Source: Colius striatus (taxonomy: Eukaryota; Chordata; Aves; Coliiformes; Coliidae). Taken from it: 64,000 nt of DNA. Made by a program: the position numbers and the translations under genes. Below, in pieces: positions 52,426 to 64,000 of the stretch (position 1 is the first letter of the stretch; each line of letters opens with the position of its first letter). The DNA lies in assembly GCF_028858725.1 (NCBI RefSeq), contig NC_084773.1, positions 5,942,350 to 6,006,349 of the forward strand, in the 5' to 3' direction. The notes under the pieces are model-generated. The model had not been told where the DNA came from, ran no database searches, and saw only the letters and a program-made list of their open reading frames with translations.

Positions 52426-55400
52426 AGTTTATAAATACATATTACCTGCATTAAAGTTTCTTTTTTATGAGGAAAGAACATTTTTCTTTGCAAAAACTTG
52501 AAGGTACTTTAATCTGAACAAGCAAATAATGTGATAACATGCATACTGGGCAAAGTGCCCTAGCCATATATGTTCATAAATAGATCGTTGTGTATCAAGA
52601 ATGAAAGTGTTTGTATTGCTATATGTGTCAACAGTCGAGAGACTGGATTTAGAGAACATTGTCATTTACTACTATGAATATAATCCGTAAGTCTGGAAGA
52701 TATTTTTCCATCAGTGTTCCTGTAATGAGTTTCTGCAACAAGAAAAAAACATTTAAAATATCTCAAGTTACAAGAGGAAATTCCCAGTCTAAATACCTGT
52801 CATACAAAATTCCCTAACTTCCTTGTTTGCTTGACAGTGATTCATCCTGGTTGATGATGCTGACTCGGGTGTAATTCTTGGGTATCTTTTTAAATTTTGT
52901 TCCTGGTTTCAGGTAGATACTTCTGTTGATCAGTTTTTCAGATTCTTCTGGTAAAGGATTCCCATACATGTGACTCAGGTGCAATGCAAGCATGTGACAA
53001 TTACAGAAAGACACCCATTAGTATCAGGGAAGTTGGTTTTATTTTGTTTATACCTTCATCTGAGAAATGCAGATTTACCTTACATTTAGCCTTGCAGGTC
53101 TTAAAGCCTCTCTCACTCGAGAAATAGTCACTGGATTAAATGGAGCACACACTTAAATGAGGAGTATTCAGAGACTTTATCTGGGTTGAGGAACAAAATG
53201 TGTAAGCTAATGCTCATACTGTCTGGGCAACACTACCTTCTTGGCTGCTTGCTTTTTCTAGAATGCTCTGGCTGTGGACATTGAAAACAGATCCTTGGAC
53301 CTGAAAAAAGCTACCAGAGCCCCAGGTGGGGTCTCTGTGATCCAAATTTCTTAGGTCACATTGAGACTTCTTCTTTATGCCTATGCTTCCCTTCCACACA
53401 TAATAAAATGTGGGGGGTTTTTGTCACTGCTCTGGCTGAATCAAACTGTTGTTGACACCTCAGGGTGATGCAGTGACTCTCACTAGTGGCCAGCAAAGTG
53501 GCACAGGTGCTGTCATCCAGATGGAAGAGTGTTTTCCCACATCAGGTTAGAAGTCTTATTTAGTATTTAATCAAGGAATTCTGAACCAGTTCTATGGTGT
53601 ACCTTGTTTTCTGTTCAACTCTACTTGATTTTTTTTTTAAGTCTTAAACAAACTGTACTGCTTAAAAAATGCCAGGAAAACCCTGGGGTAGAACCAGAGA
53701 GTCAAAGTCCTGTGCTACATGTTCTTGTTATTTGCGTCAACTTCGGGTTGTAAAACTGACAGCATACTTATGAATTGCCCTAGACTTGTTTTAGTAGAAG
53801 GCAGCAGAGTTTCTTGCTCCAGTTCTGTTGATTCCTGTAGTCTTGTTCACAAGTCTTGGAAGTAAAAGAGGTAAAGGACAAGTTTGGTTTATATCAAGTG
53901 GATTAAGAACCCCTTCTGTTACTTGCAGATCCCTTGCTTTCCAAGTTAATCTTGTTGTAGGCCAAATGTTAACATATGTCACTGATGACTAAGTAACCAA
54001 GCAAGTGAGGGTCTTTTTTGGTCTTACCTGATACTAACTCATCAGCTGTTTTTGTATGATTTGTGAGCCAGGCACTGAAGGAAGTCCCCATTTCTGTGCT
54101 AAATTAATTCTTTCTGGTTTAATTCTTTTAATAAGTGAGTTTATTTTCCCTTGTACACCAAACAGAGACAAAGCTTCACCCCTCTAGGTTACATCTTTCT
54201 CCTTTTCTTTCTACTCCGAATCACTGCTGGAGAGAAGTTGCAAACTGCATCCTGGCTTACTCTGGTGACTGCTGTTCTGCAGCCCAGGGAAGCCTGCATG
54301 ACATTGCTGTACTGGAGCTGTGTCAAACACACCATGGATACTTTGTAATTTGAATGCTAAAACTGAGATCTGCCCAAGTATTTGTGAGCAAGAGCCAAGA
54401 GGTAGAAACACAGAAAACAAAACCAAACCAGCCTTTTAAGCAGTGTCAAGAGGTTTTGTAAAATTTGCTACAGGCAAAATCTGACTTCTTCATTTTTACA
54501 AGATGTTTGGCTTCTCTATGAAGTCAGATATTGGAGCTCTCTGAATTTGAGTTTTGCTGGAAACGGAGAGAGAGTTTCTATATGATGGCTTCAGAAGGTC
54601 AAGAACCAAGTGTTTCACTCTTCTGGGTAAACCTGGCATTGAAAATATGTTTGTACAGCTGTCACCTTTGTCCCTTAAGCTATTCTGTCCTGTGGTCAGT
54701 GGGTGTTTCTTATGTGTCTGTCGGATGACAACCCGGGGAAGGACACACCTTGTGGGAAAAGATTCTTTAAGTCTATGCCCTTTTGACACTATTCTGAGCA
54801 GAGCAATGTCCAGGAAACCTTTCTGAGACAGTTCTTTGCTGAATAAAAAATGTTTTGTATCAGATATGAACTAAACTGCACCTTTGTGCACAGTTGCAAA
54901 TTCAACACAACCACCTTGCAGCTTAGATCATTTATGAAAAGAAAAGTGGATTCTCAAGCCTTCCTTATATGTGATGTCAACTTTTTCTGTCAGCAGGAGA
55001 AATACAAATTAGTAGAGTTAAGCAATTTGGCTGTAAAGGAGCAAAATCAGAACTAATCCCCAACATGAAGAGGTTTTGCCTATTTATATTCTGATTCAGT
55101 TTCTCTTGCTATTTGAGGTGACCAGTCAGAAAATTTATTTAGATTGCTCATTGTGTACCTTTCCAGTGTTCTGTCACCCTGTCCTTAATATGCAACAGAA
55201 ATTAGTCACTGACCTCTTTATCTGAGGGCATTCTGCAAAGATACTCTTAAAGCAGTGCTGCCTAGGGAAATAATTGAGATGCTTTCGGACAATCTTTTGT
55301 TTAATTACCTAGTATTTCATCCCACTGTCCTGGTTTGAAGGTATTCTACAGTACCACTGTTTGAAAGCAATGATTTGGTAAATAGAGATTCTTAGAAATA

Positions 55401-56639
55401 AGTAGCTTTTCCTCTAATACTCCTGTTTTGAATTACATGCCTTTAGTTCTACTTTAATGTTTTTCTAGAGCATGACAAGGAACAGAAAAATGTGAATATT
55501 CCAGGGAAATAGGTGATGAGTCCATCTGTGTTTTCTTTTTTGTTTGGGTTTTGCTTTGCTTCTCCCCATGCTGATCTCAAATGCTTTTTATCCATTGGCA
55601 CATAAACAGAAGAAGGAGAGGCAATCATAACAGGACCCAGAGTACTTATTCTCAGGATTATTTTAGGCAGTTGAAATCACAGTTAATTGCAGCTAAGCAG
55701 TAGAACTTTCGATACCACCAGGAGTTTTTAGACATAAGTTTTTACAAAAGCTGAGATCTGTGTTCTATATTTTTCACTAAAAAAGAAAGAACTAGATATT
55801 CTGCAGGAGATTAAATGGAATCACTTGCTTCATATGTGTTTTAGCTGTTCGTTTGCCAATGTACCAGCTGTGATTTATTGAAAATATCTTGGTATACTCC
55901 TTCAAAGAACAGTGGAAAGCCCAGATTAATGCAGTCTGTGCTGTCATCAAGCTGGAAACTTCCACATGAGTTTTTCATAAAACTTTAAAACAGGGTTTGA
56001 AAGGTTTCACCAGGTGGGCCTTTTGGTTTGTGGTGATTTCATGGATTGAATTTTTTTTAAGCCCTTTGATTCTGCTAAAACCTGGCTTAATATATGAGTC
56101 CATGTAAAACTCAGGATTTGTTACCATTTGAAGTTTTAATTTTGGAACATTTTACCAGGTGTGCAACCTGCTGCCACTTATTTGAAGCAAGGGTCAAGTT
56201 TCACTTTATTTTTGAGGAACGCCAAGATATTTTCTGCTCTTCTGGCTGGGTGAGTGTATATACTTAGGATTAAGTGATACAGAGGGCTCAAGTGACCTCG
56301 TCACTGTCATCTAAGAATTCATTTTGTGTGACTTGCTGTGTGTTGTAGGAGCTAGGAAAGCAATTTTGTCAATTGCTTTTGTAAACAAGAGGTGACAAGA
56401 GTTGTTTAGAGTCAAGGGTTATCTCCATTCATCCCGTAATCATTAGCTGTGCTCAAGGCAAGTAGTTAAGGAGGACTCCCATATTACGGGTTAAATAAAT
56501 ACAGGGGAAGGTTGAGCTAATAAAGTGTGTGCTGCTGATGAATAGTACTACATCAGTCACCAAATCTGGTTCAGGAGTCCTTAACAGTCAAGTATTTTTA
56601 TCTCTTGGAGGGGTGTGTCTATGGTCCACACTGATGACT
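52426..56639. other. AT-rich non-coding stretch, presumed intron
   Basis: No gene is supported. Frames of up to 97 codons overlap on both strands near 54.1-54.8 kb without any recognisable domain. Confidence 0.5.
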
Positions 56640-56665
56640 AAACCTTTTGGAGTGCCTTGTGGGGC

Positions 56666-56700
56666 TATAAATACAGAGAGCGCTATTTTGGTTTCAGTAC
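56666..56700 (+). promoter_or_regulatory. TATA box plus initiator, candidate alternative promoter
   Basis: A consensus TATAAATA at 56,666-56,673 in a GC-flanked context (ggggcTATAAATAc) is followed 30 bp later by ttCAgt. That matches the initiator consensus with the A at 56,696, the spacing expected for TATA-driven start sites. Between them lies gctattttgg, one base away from a CArG box, and the TATA word itself resembles a MEF2 site. Local CpGs appear just downstream (cagctcgccgctgc), unlike the surroundings. Placed inside the presumed first intron, this could be a tissue-restricted promoter. No transcript evidence is available here. Confidence 0.4.
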
Positions 56701-56740
56701 CTGGGCAGTGGATCTGAGAGAGAGCAGCTCGCCGCTGCTA

Positions 56741-56857
56741 ATGTTGATATTCCTGCCTGACACCTGTTCTGAGGCTGCCAAGGTGTTGTGTGCCACGGAA
56801 CTGCATTTCTATGCAGTTCAATGCTGCAGAGGCAACCAAGACTATTTTGATTTTTAA
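56741..56857 (+). CDS. Small frame downstream of the TATA-Inr candidate
   Basis: The first ATG after the predicted start site at 56,696 opens a frame of 38 codons starting MLIFLPDTCSEAAKVL and ending before position 56,860. If the promoter is real this would be either a short upstream frame or the start of an alternative first exon. The frame also runs across a donor-like CCAAG|GTGTTG, where splicing could occur. No family is recognised and the frame could be accidental. Confidence 0.15.
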   Translation: MLIFLPDTCSEAAKVLCATELHFYAVQCCRGNQDYFDF

Positions 56858-56860
56858 AAT

Positions 56861-57743
56861 GTTACTTCTAATGTGTATGTGAGCCAGTGAGAGTTTCTAA
56901 AGGACTTTGTCACAATGTGGAGGAAGTGTGCTTCCACTCATTTTTTATTTCAAACCAAATGGACCTGCAATGAAGAACATTCTGGTTCTTTGCACTGTAT
57001 TTTGTGTGTGGTTTTAATTGCTGTGAAACACTGGTTACTTTTTACAAGCTTGTAGAGTGTAGGTCAGCACAGTAAACAAGTCTTTTTGACGTTGGAGTGT
57101 CCCTACAGATGTAGAAGTGTTAGACAAGCATTATAGATCAGAGTAAACCTCTCTATAATGAAGTACAATCTTATTATGGGTAAAAACTGCAAGACTTTTC
57201 TGTCAGCACCGACAGGACAAATGTACTTAATATTGCCAAGGAGAGCAAAGGAAAATACTCTCTTTGTTGTGCCTTGCTCTGCACTCAGCTTTGTGAAGGA
57301 ACTGCTAAAAGCCCCAGTGCAGCTTCATGTGAGCAGCTTCTAAATTCAAGGCATATGTACCCATCTGCTGCTTTGGACAGATTGTATGTAGTGCTAATGG
57401 CTTCTGGATCCTGAAATAGAAAGAGAAACACATAAGAAGTTCATGGTTTTGACTTGGTCACTGTGCTGTGTTGGGTTCTTTTGGCAGTGCTGTAGAGCAG
57501 GAGCTATACCAACTGCAAGAAGTGAGAATCATATGAAATCTTTATTGTTAGAGTTATATCTCTCTGTTCCGAGGACTAATATGGAGATTTGACAGTTATC
57601 CTTAGAGGAATCTGAACTATGGGACATATGAGCAAAGAGCCAAGAGACTGGTGGGAATAATGTTCTGGCAAGTGCAGCTGCAAAAACATGAAGCCGATTC
57701 TCCCTAAAGATTTGGATGAAAATATCGGTGTTTCCTTTTGCAG
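56861..57743. other. Non-coding stretch between promoter candidate and exon candidate
   Basis: Nothing recognisable beyond short frames. Confidence 0.4.
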
Positions 57744-57833
57744 CAAATCTTGGGATGTATAAGTGGAAAAGAGGAAGACAAGGGAGCCTTTAGCATGCCC
57801 AACATTATTTCTGAAGGCAGTTTGTTAAAGCTT
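57744..57833 (+). CDS. Candidate 90-nt cassette exon, product unknown
   Basis: The interval is preceded by a good acceptor (gtgtttccttttgcag) and followed by GTGAGTC, a near-perfect donor except for T at the last exon base. Its length is 90 nt, a multiple of three. Only one frame is open; it reads 30 residues including GKEEDKGAFSMPNIISEG, a plausible protein-like composition. It lies between the TATA candidate at 56.67 kb and the last exon at 63.95 kb on the same strand. I recognise no family. Chance pairing of splice-like sites is a real alternative. Confidence 0.22.
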
Positions 57834-60800
57834 GTGAGTCATATGATGTTATCATGGTTTCTTTTTTTTTTCCCTTTGATTTCTTCTCCTGTTTTCCATT
57901 CTAACAGCTTAAGTCTGGGTGGAAGAATTTCTCTCTGGCTCCCACCTTTTCTCGTATTCTGTAGTTGAAACAAAACATTTGAAATTCTGCATATTCTTAA
58001 TATGTGAAGGAAAGATTTCCCCTGTCATTTGTGCTTCAGGATTCTGAGAAGAGTTCTGTCTGTGCTGTCATTTGCTTTAAGATTCATGGTGCCCTCTTTC
58101 CTTCCCTGTGCCTTTCTACAGATACTTTTTGTCATAATGCCACTGCTTTCAGACTTCCCTGTTCATATTTTGGTAGCAAAGTACTGGGACAGGTATGTAC
58201 AGTAAAGAAGATGGAAATTAGTGCTACCTGAAGCAGAGGGGACAATGAGATGAAACACAAATTTTGACAAATGAATGACTGTACTTGAGTGCCACAAGAT
58301 GTTGTTTTATTTCACTTTGGCCCTAAACCTTTGAGTAACAAAATGACAGTAGTTTTTAGTCTACTTTCAACAGAATCTATTCCTAGAGGAGGGAAGAGAA
58401 CAGAAAACTTAAGTGCATTTTTGAATTGCAATTTTCTGAGGTCAAGTGCTAATGTCACTAACTACAGTTGACAACATTATTAGCTGGAGCAATAGAGGTA
58501 AAAGCAAAGTAAAAGGCAAGCGTTATACCTTTTGCCCCCCACACCACACAATTACTGAAATTGTTAGTTTGAGGCATTTTAAAGCTAGGAATTAAGAACT
58601 TATTGGAGTGTTGGCAACTTTCCATAATATCAAAGTCACAAGGGCTGTTTTGTCAGTGAGTAAGATGGAGCCTGTCATTTTCCGAAGTCCAGCTGGAATG
58701 TAGGGATGAGCTGGTGTGTTTTATCTCATTCTCTAGTGAGAATATTCTTTCACAAAACAAAATGTGATCTATTAAGTTTAGTCCTTTCTGATCAGATGAA
58801 GCTGTGCACTTAGGAAGCAAACTTCACAGGGTTTGTTATAAAATGAGGTACTTTGTGCCTGTATTTCCAGCTCCCTTAATTCATATTTTGATCATTCAGA
58901 ATCACAAACAAAATAGAGCTAAGATCAAAAGAGTGCATCTGGAAAGGTGTTTTTTTTTCGTTTTGCTACCTGTTGGACATTAAAAACCCCTCTTTCTTTT
59001 ACATGATCTAGGACCTCATATATCCAGAATTCACTCTAGTTCCCAGAGTCTTCTCTATGAACTAAACCAGATGACTTACCTTCCTGTTACAGCAGAGGAG
59101 CTGTAGGGTGAGACAGCTTAATGTCCATCACATAGGATAATAATAATAGCTAGTTTATGCCTTTACTGTAGTAACAGCAACACTTGCTGAGATGGTATAA
59201 AGTTATTTTGGTGAGCTTCTGACTTGGTTGGCAGACCTGCCCTAACAGCTTTATTATTATTATCTCAGTTCAGTGACTCTTCACACCTGTTGCAGGGGTG
59301 ATTAGTGTAGTGTTGCTCTATACTGAGCTGTTGAAACCACAAGTATTTGTCTGAGTGGGTTTTTTGTTTGTTTTTTTAACGTTTTAAACACAGTTCCTGT
59401 CAGTGATCCCCTTTACAGCACAGCTCTATGAAGTTGGTCTGCTATAAGTTCTGTCCATTGCTGCATGTGGGCACAACAGATGAACCAGTTCAAGCTGCTT
59501 AAGCTACTTTGCTACTAATGTGGCCCAAAACTGTGTGGGACCTTTATTAGGGTTCATGACATTGTTTCAGTTTCCATTTTTCATGGAAGAGTCTCACTGT
59601 ATCTTTGTTCAGTCACTGGAAAACTATCACCAGTGCTGGAAGACATCTGGAAATTGTGGTAGTTGTGTCCATTTCAGCATCTGACTAGACTGAATGTGAA
59701 GATTCCTTTCTGTATTTAGAAAGCAGAGCTTTGATCTCTTCTGTTAGAAAGAGGGACATTGTGTCTGTCAGAATAATGCAGGTAAAATAGGCTAGAAGGA
59801 AAAAATTGTGACACCTTAGATAAAGTGTAAATTAAGAAGTAACACCAATTATTGGGAGTCTGACATTACAGAAAACATTAATATATATATGAATATTTCT
59901 CATAAGTGGAGTCAATGTATTAGCTAAAATGATATATTAATGTACAAGGTATGATCATAAAGTGTTGTCTTTGAGTGTTTTGGGTTTTGTCTTGATTTTT
60001 CAAATTGTTGCTCATTAGTTGTTGGTTAAATATTTAAGGGAATGAAAGAACCTACCAGAGTGAATTTTGGGAAGAGCTCCACTGTTCATAGTGAATACCA
60101 TTGCATTTCATGTGTCTTGTGTATTCCTGCTGTGTTATCCTATCAGAGAGGGACAGTTCCTGTTGTGGGTAGCAAAGTGTTTTCATATAACAGAGTGAGT
60201 GCAAACTGACAGGCCAGGTTAACCTTTTTTCTAAAGCAGTTTCTAGAAGGCCACGTTGGAAATGCTAACAGAGGCTTAATTCCTCATCCTGAAAAGCTAA
60301 TCTTTCTAAGATAGGAAAAAAATTGTTTGGTGATTTTAGATTATCTCTCTTTTTTTTTAATTCAACAATTTATTTCACCATGGTGTTTTTCATACATGGA
60401 TGTTTTCTACTTGCTGTACTTCTCAGCTAATCTATCCCTGCTGGCCTGACAGAGTGCAGATCCATAAAACACGAGTAATATTTGCAGAAGTCCTGGTTTG
60501 AAAATGTGTATGAAGTTGTACTCTTCCAAAGGTAGGAATGAGAAATCCTTGGGCTGAAGCTGTTAGAGTTGCAGCATTGAGCCAGAGAGCTAAGTGGAAC
60601 TTGGGCTGCAGTTTCTCCTTAATATTACGCTTTGGGTTCCTGTGGAGCCTGAATGATGAATCTCTTATCTCTACCATGATCCTATTATTGTTGTCTCAGC
60701 ATTTGTGAAGGCTTCCAGTTCTTTGAGTAACAGGGAGGTAGAATACAAAACACCTTAGGTGCACAAGCAAAATACCCTTGTTTTCAGAGTATCCAAAAGC

Positions 60801-63800
60801 CAGGGCATCTCTTGTTTTGAGTGAGTTTTCTATTTCAGGAGCACTATGAAGAGGCTTAATGGCTTTTTGCTTATTCTATGTTGTACAGTCATATAGTTCT
60901 TCCCATCCTATCTTTTCCCTTGGCATTAGAAAACAGCTTCTTGCTGTTTGTGGAGGTACTAATCAGTGGGTTACTTTAGCACAGCATTTCTTTATATATA
61001 GTGAGAATGTTTCACCACGCAGAGTGCATCAGAGAGTGTCTATTTAAAAATGCAATTAAGGACTACAAAGCCTGATAGATCAACTGCCTGGGGAAACAAA
61101 GTTCACTTTGTTAGAAAGGAAAGAAAGAACTTCGAGTGTTCAAAGTGAGGATTTTTTAAAAGAAGAAATAATAGATAAACTTCTAATACAGGTGACTTCC
61201 TGCCTAGCAGAAGAATTGTTCTCCATCATTTGGAATGTTATCAGCCACTGTTGGGCTATTGTCTTAGATATGCAGCACTTCAAGAGTGTTTAGCACATGA
61301 TTTAGGCTATGAACCTATGCAAATTAATACTGGTACTTCACAAACCTTTTGAAGTCTAACCTTTTGAAGGATAACTGTTTCCTGATAGATTTACCAGAAT
61401 TACCCACCCTTCATTTTGTGGTATGTTTACATTTTCACTGGAATAAGCTTTGACATTCTCATTCACTCTCCCTCCCTCATATCCCTGCCCTGAAAGAAAT
61501 TGATTGCATGCTCTTTGTGGTACTAACACTCTCTTCCTTCTGAAAGGAATTGTTTGTGGGGTGGTTTGTGGGTTTTTGTGTTGAGATATTTTTTTTCAGC
61601 AGACTTTATATACTTAACTATGATAATAAGAAATAATGTAGCAAAAATACTTGGCTTGTGATTCTGAGACCATCATCCTTTCTGGGAATGGAAAATTCAA
61701 TTCTGTTTCCTGGAGTCAGCCCTGTGTTAATGCTGATATTGTACTATTCATACATTATTTGTTTCTTCAAAAAAAGTACTGTTCCTTGAGAGATGGTGAT
61801 AACTGCAGAAAAGATTCTTGGCAATATTTGAGGAGCACTTGTTGCAAGGATTTGAATAAGTGGTTGGAGAAGAAAATGGTATTAATGTTACACCTTTAAT
61901 GTATCACAAATTTTATACAAAAGATTGTCTTGTAGTTTGGTAATTTTGATTATAACATGGTAGGAAGCAGATCTGAGATACTGAATTTATTAGAAAATAA
62001 ATACTCTAAGGCATCATCAGCTTTGAACTCTTTTTGTCATAAATGTATTTAAGTGATATGTGGAACAAAACCTGTAACTTAATTTTTTAACTAAAGTCTA
62101 TTTCAGTAATCTCCATAGACAGAATGAAATTTCTGAAACCATTTTCTACCTCCTCACAATGTACCTGTTCCATCAGACAGGTTTTTAATTCTTTTTCACT
62201 TCCTTCATAAATTGCCTTTCTGCCTGACTAATATCCTCCGTTAAGTTAGCTATGAATTTTGTGAGCATTACTGTATTTTCCTTGTGGAGTTATACACTCA
62301 TCTGTGCTGGTTTTATTTTTTTAGGGCAGTTGGATAAAGATGGACAAAACTGAAAGGGAAGGGATTCTGGGCAGATTTTAGCTTTGATTTAACTTCATTA
62401 ATTTACCTTTATTTGCCATATATTTGATGGCTTGGTGTAGGGGTCTTTCATGCAACCTGTACCTCTCTAGCTGCCAACATCTACTGATTTTTCTGAAGTT
62501 TGAAGAAATATGATCAGAAAGACAGAAGAAAATAAAAAGATATAATTATGGGTGAATAAAAGAATGTATGATTATAAGACTGTTAATGTATTTGAAACAG
62601 GAATTGTCCTGAGGTGCATTTAAGTTGCTTTCCATTACTTAGTTCTGTTGCTTCATTACTTATCTTATTTACTTCATTACTTTTATCTGTTATGTTAAAA
62701 AGCATCTTGAATTACTTATGAAACCTGTTATTTAAGAAAAGTCTTTGTATTTAGCTTTCAGTATTCATAGAAATCATGCTAATGGTTTCACTGAATAAAA
62801 TGTCTTAAATGTCTTTAGCTACTTCAAGGGAAGTATAATTCTAAGCCTCTGTCACATTGAGCAGTCCAAGGTACTACGTTACTTAGGAAGACATGGGCAA
62901 GGCCATATTTGAATGCAGAATAGCTGTGGAGAAAACATGTCTGTACTGTGGAGTTGAGAGCACATGATTAATGATCTGTAAGACTTGCCAGAGCTGAGCT
63001 CTGCCAGCAACCCTTCTCCTTCCCACTGTAGGTTAACATTCTCATTTGCTCCATTTTATTGGCACACATGAAACACCTAAGCATGGGTCCATCACACCCC
63101 TCCTACTATATGAGTATTGTTTCTGCCACAAATTACAGAGTCTAAACTGACCAAGAAGGGCAGGGCTTGTTCTCTTGTACCTTTTTATGGCATTGCAAAT
63201 AGCTATGCAATCATCCTGGAGTAACAGTGTAAGAATACAAATTACAGACTAACCCAGTCTGCTGGTGTCTCAATGCAAGTGCTTGTTTGTCAGCTTCCCT
63301 CTGCTAGTTGTTTCACAAAAGGCATATGGCTATAAAGGGAATGCTGAAGAGTCAGAGAGATCTTGTTTAGGTGGAAGGTGCATTTAGTAGGTATTGTTGA
63401 AGTTAGTAGTGAAATAAGTTACCTGAGAATAAACCATTGCATTGGTGTATAGCAGTTCAAAGATGATATAGACAGCTCCTTCTGCAATCTGAACTGCAGA
63501 TGAGTTGGGGAAGCAGATGGTAACTAATGAATGTGAAATTTAGTCAGAAGACTTGTCTGTTTCCAGAAAATGCTAGCAAATCTGTGTGTCTGCTTTCTGA
63601 TCCAGTGCAGATGCAAAAGTGCCACGTATCTTAAGGTCCTTAAGTAGTTATTACCAAGCAGAAAGGATCACAGATCTATGGTGGAATTTCACGTAAGTGT
63701 TGAGGTCTGCTTGGTAAAGATAAGAGGTTTAAAGAAACCAAGTCTGACTCACAAAACATTAGATACAATACCAATCTTAATGGAAACTCCTTTCTCAGAT

Positions 63801-63947
63801 GGTGTTAGTAGTCACAGTCTTCTGTGTAATAATGAGTGTACATCTCTATATAATCATTAACAGCATACATTATATGGGAAAGTCAAATTCTACTTTCTTG
63901 CCCTAAGGTTATTTGGAATGTGAAAGTGCTCTTTTCCTGTCCTCCAG
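57834..63947. other. AT-rich non-coding stretch, presumed intron
   Basis: Only short frames are present, and no mobile element or RNA gene was recognised. The stretch ends with the pyrimidine tract cttttcctgtcctccag of the next feature. Confidence 0.5.
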
Positions 63948-64000
63948 GGTGAAAATGGAAGACCTGATTTTTCTTCAAGCCCTTGAGAAAATCAAAAGCC
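63948..64000 (+). CDS. Partial exon with probable start codon, cut by window edge
   Basis: A strong acceptor (tgctcttttcctgtcctccag) ends at 63,947. Seven bases later an ATG at 63,955 stands in a strong Kozak context (A at -3, G at +4). It opens a frame that runs off the window as MEDLIFLQALEKIKS, an amphipathic, protein-like start. The most natural reading is the second exon of a plus-strand gene whose first, untranslated exon is in the CpG island about 30 kb upstream. The ATG frame has no stop between acceptor and ATG, so the exon could instead be internal coding. I do not recognise the protein; identification needs the sequence beyond the edge. Confidence 0.45.

Noticed and set aside
1..64000. 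CRISPR array, operon, phage or tRNA/rRNA gene
   Set aside because: No regularly spaced direct repeats, no clustered long coding frames, and no cloverleaf or rRNA-like sequence was recognised on either strand.

Overview
The window reads as vertebrate nuclear DNA, most likely from a bird. The base composition is AT-rich, no open reading frame outside the CpG-rich block looks like a complete gene, and the dispersed repeats are typically avian. Four copies of CR1 LINE carry the CR1 ORF2 C-terminus or the ATTCTATGATTCTATGA-type 3' end. Two endogenous-retrovirus LTRs belong to a type common in bird genomes. There is no sign of bacterial, viral or organellar organisation, and no tRNA, rRNA or CRISPR array was recognised.

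Layout. Positions 1-33,050 are AT-rich intergenic or intronic DNA. They hold a CR1 fragment (about 2,535-3,345, minus), a solo LTR (3,855-4,837, minus, with a near-matching 5-bp target duplication), AT microsatellites near 13.3 and 13.7 kb, a minus-strand exon candidate at 16,303-16,378, and a longer CR1 (about 28,131-28,896, plus). A strong CpG island spans about 33,055-34,210. It has good 5' splice donors on both strands, ETS- and YY1-like sites and a CCAAT motif, and is best read as a promoter, probably bidirectional. From 34,211 to the end lies AT-rich DNA that would be the long first intron of a plus-strand gene. It contains a run of 24 G, a perfect 19-bp inverted repeat, a 5'-truncated CR1, a small CR1 piece joined to a second LTR, and an isolated TATA-plus-initiator promoter candidate at 56.67 kb. 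The window ends inside a plausible plus-strand exon (acceptor at 63,946-63,947) with a strong-context ATG that opens a 15-codon frame running off the edge.

Working model (inference): one housekeeping-type promoter drives a plus-strand gene with a first intron of about 30 kb and perhaps a minus-strand gene going left. I could not identify either gene. The long frames inside the CpG island are largely what stop-poor GC-rich sequence gives by chance. I found no convincing novel multi-gene system. The observations most worth checking are the 56.67 kb core promoter, the divergent splice donors, the last exon and the 47.9 kb hairpin.
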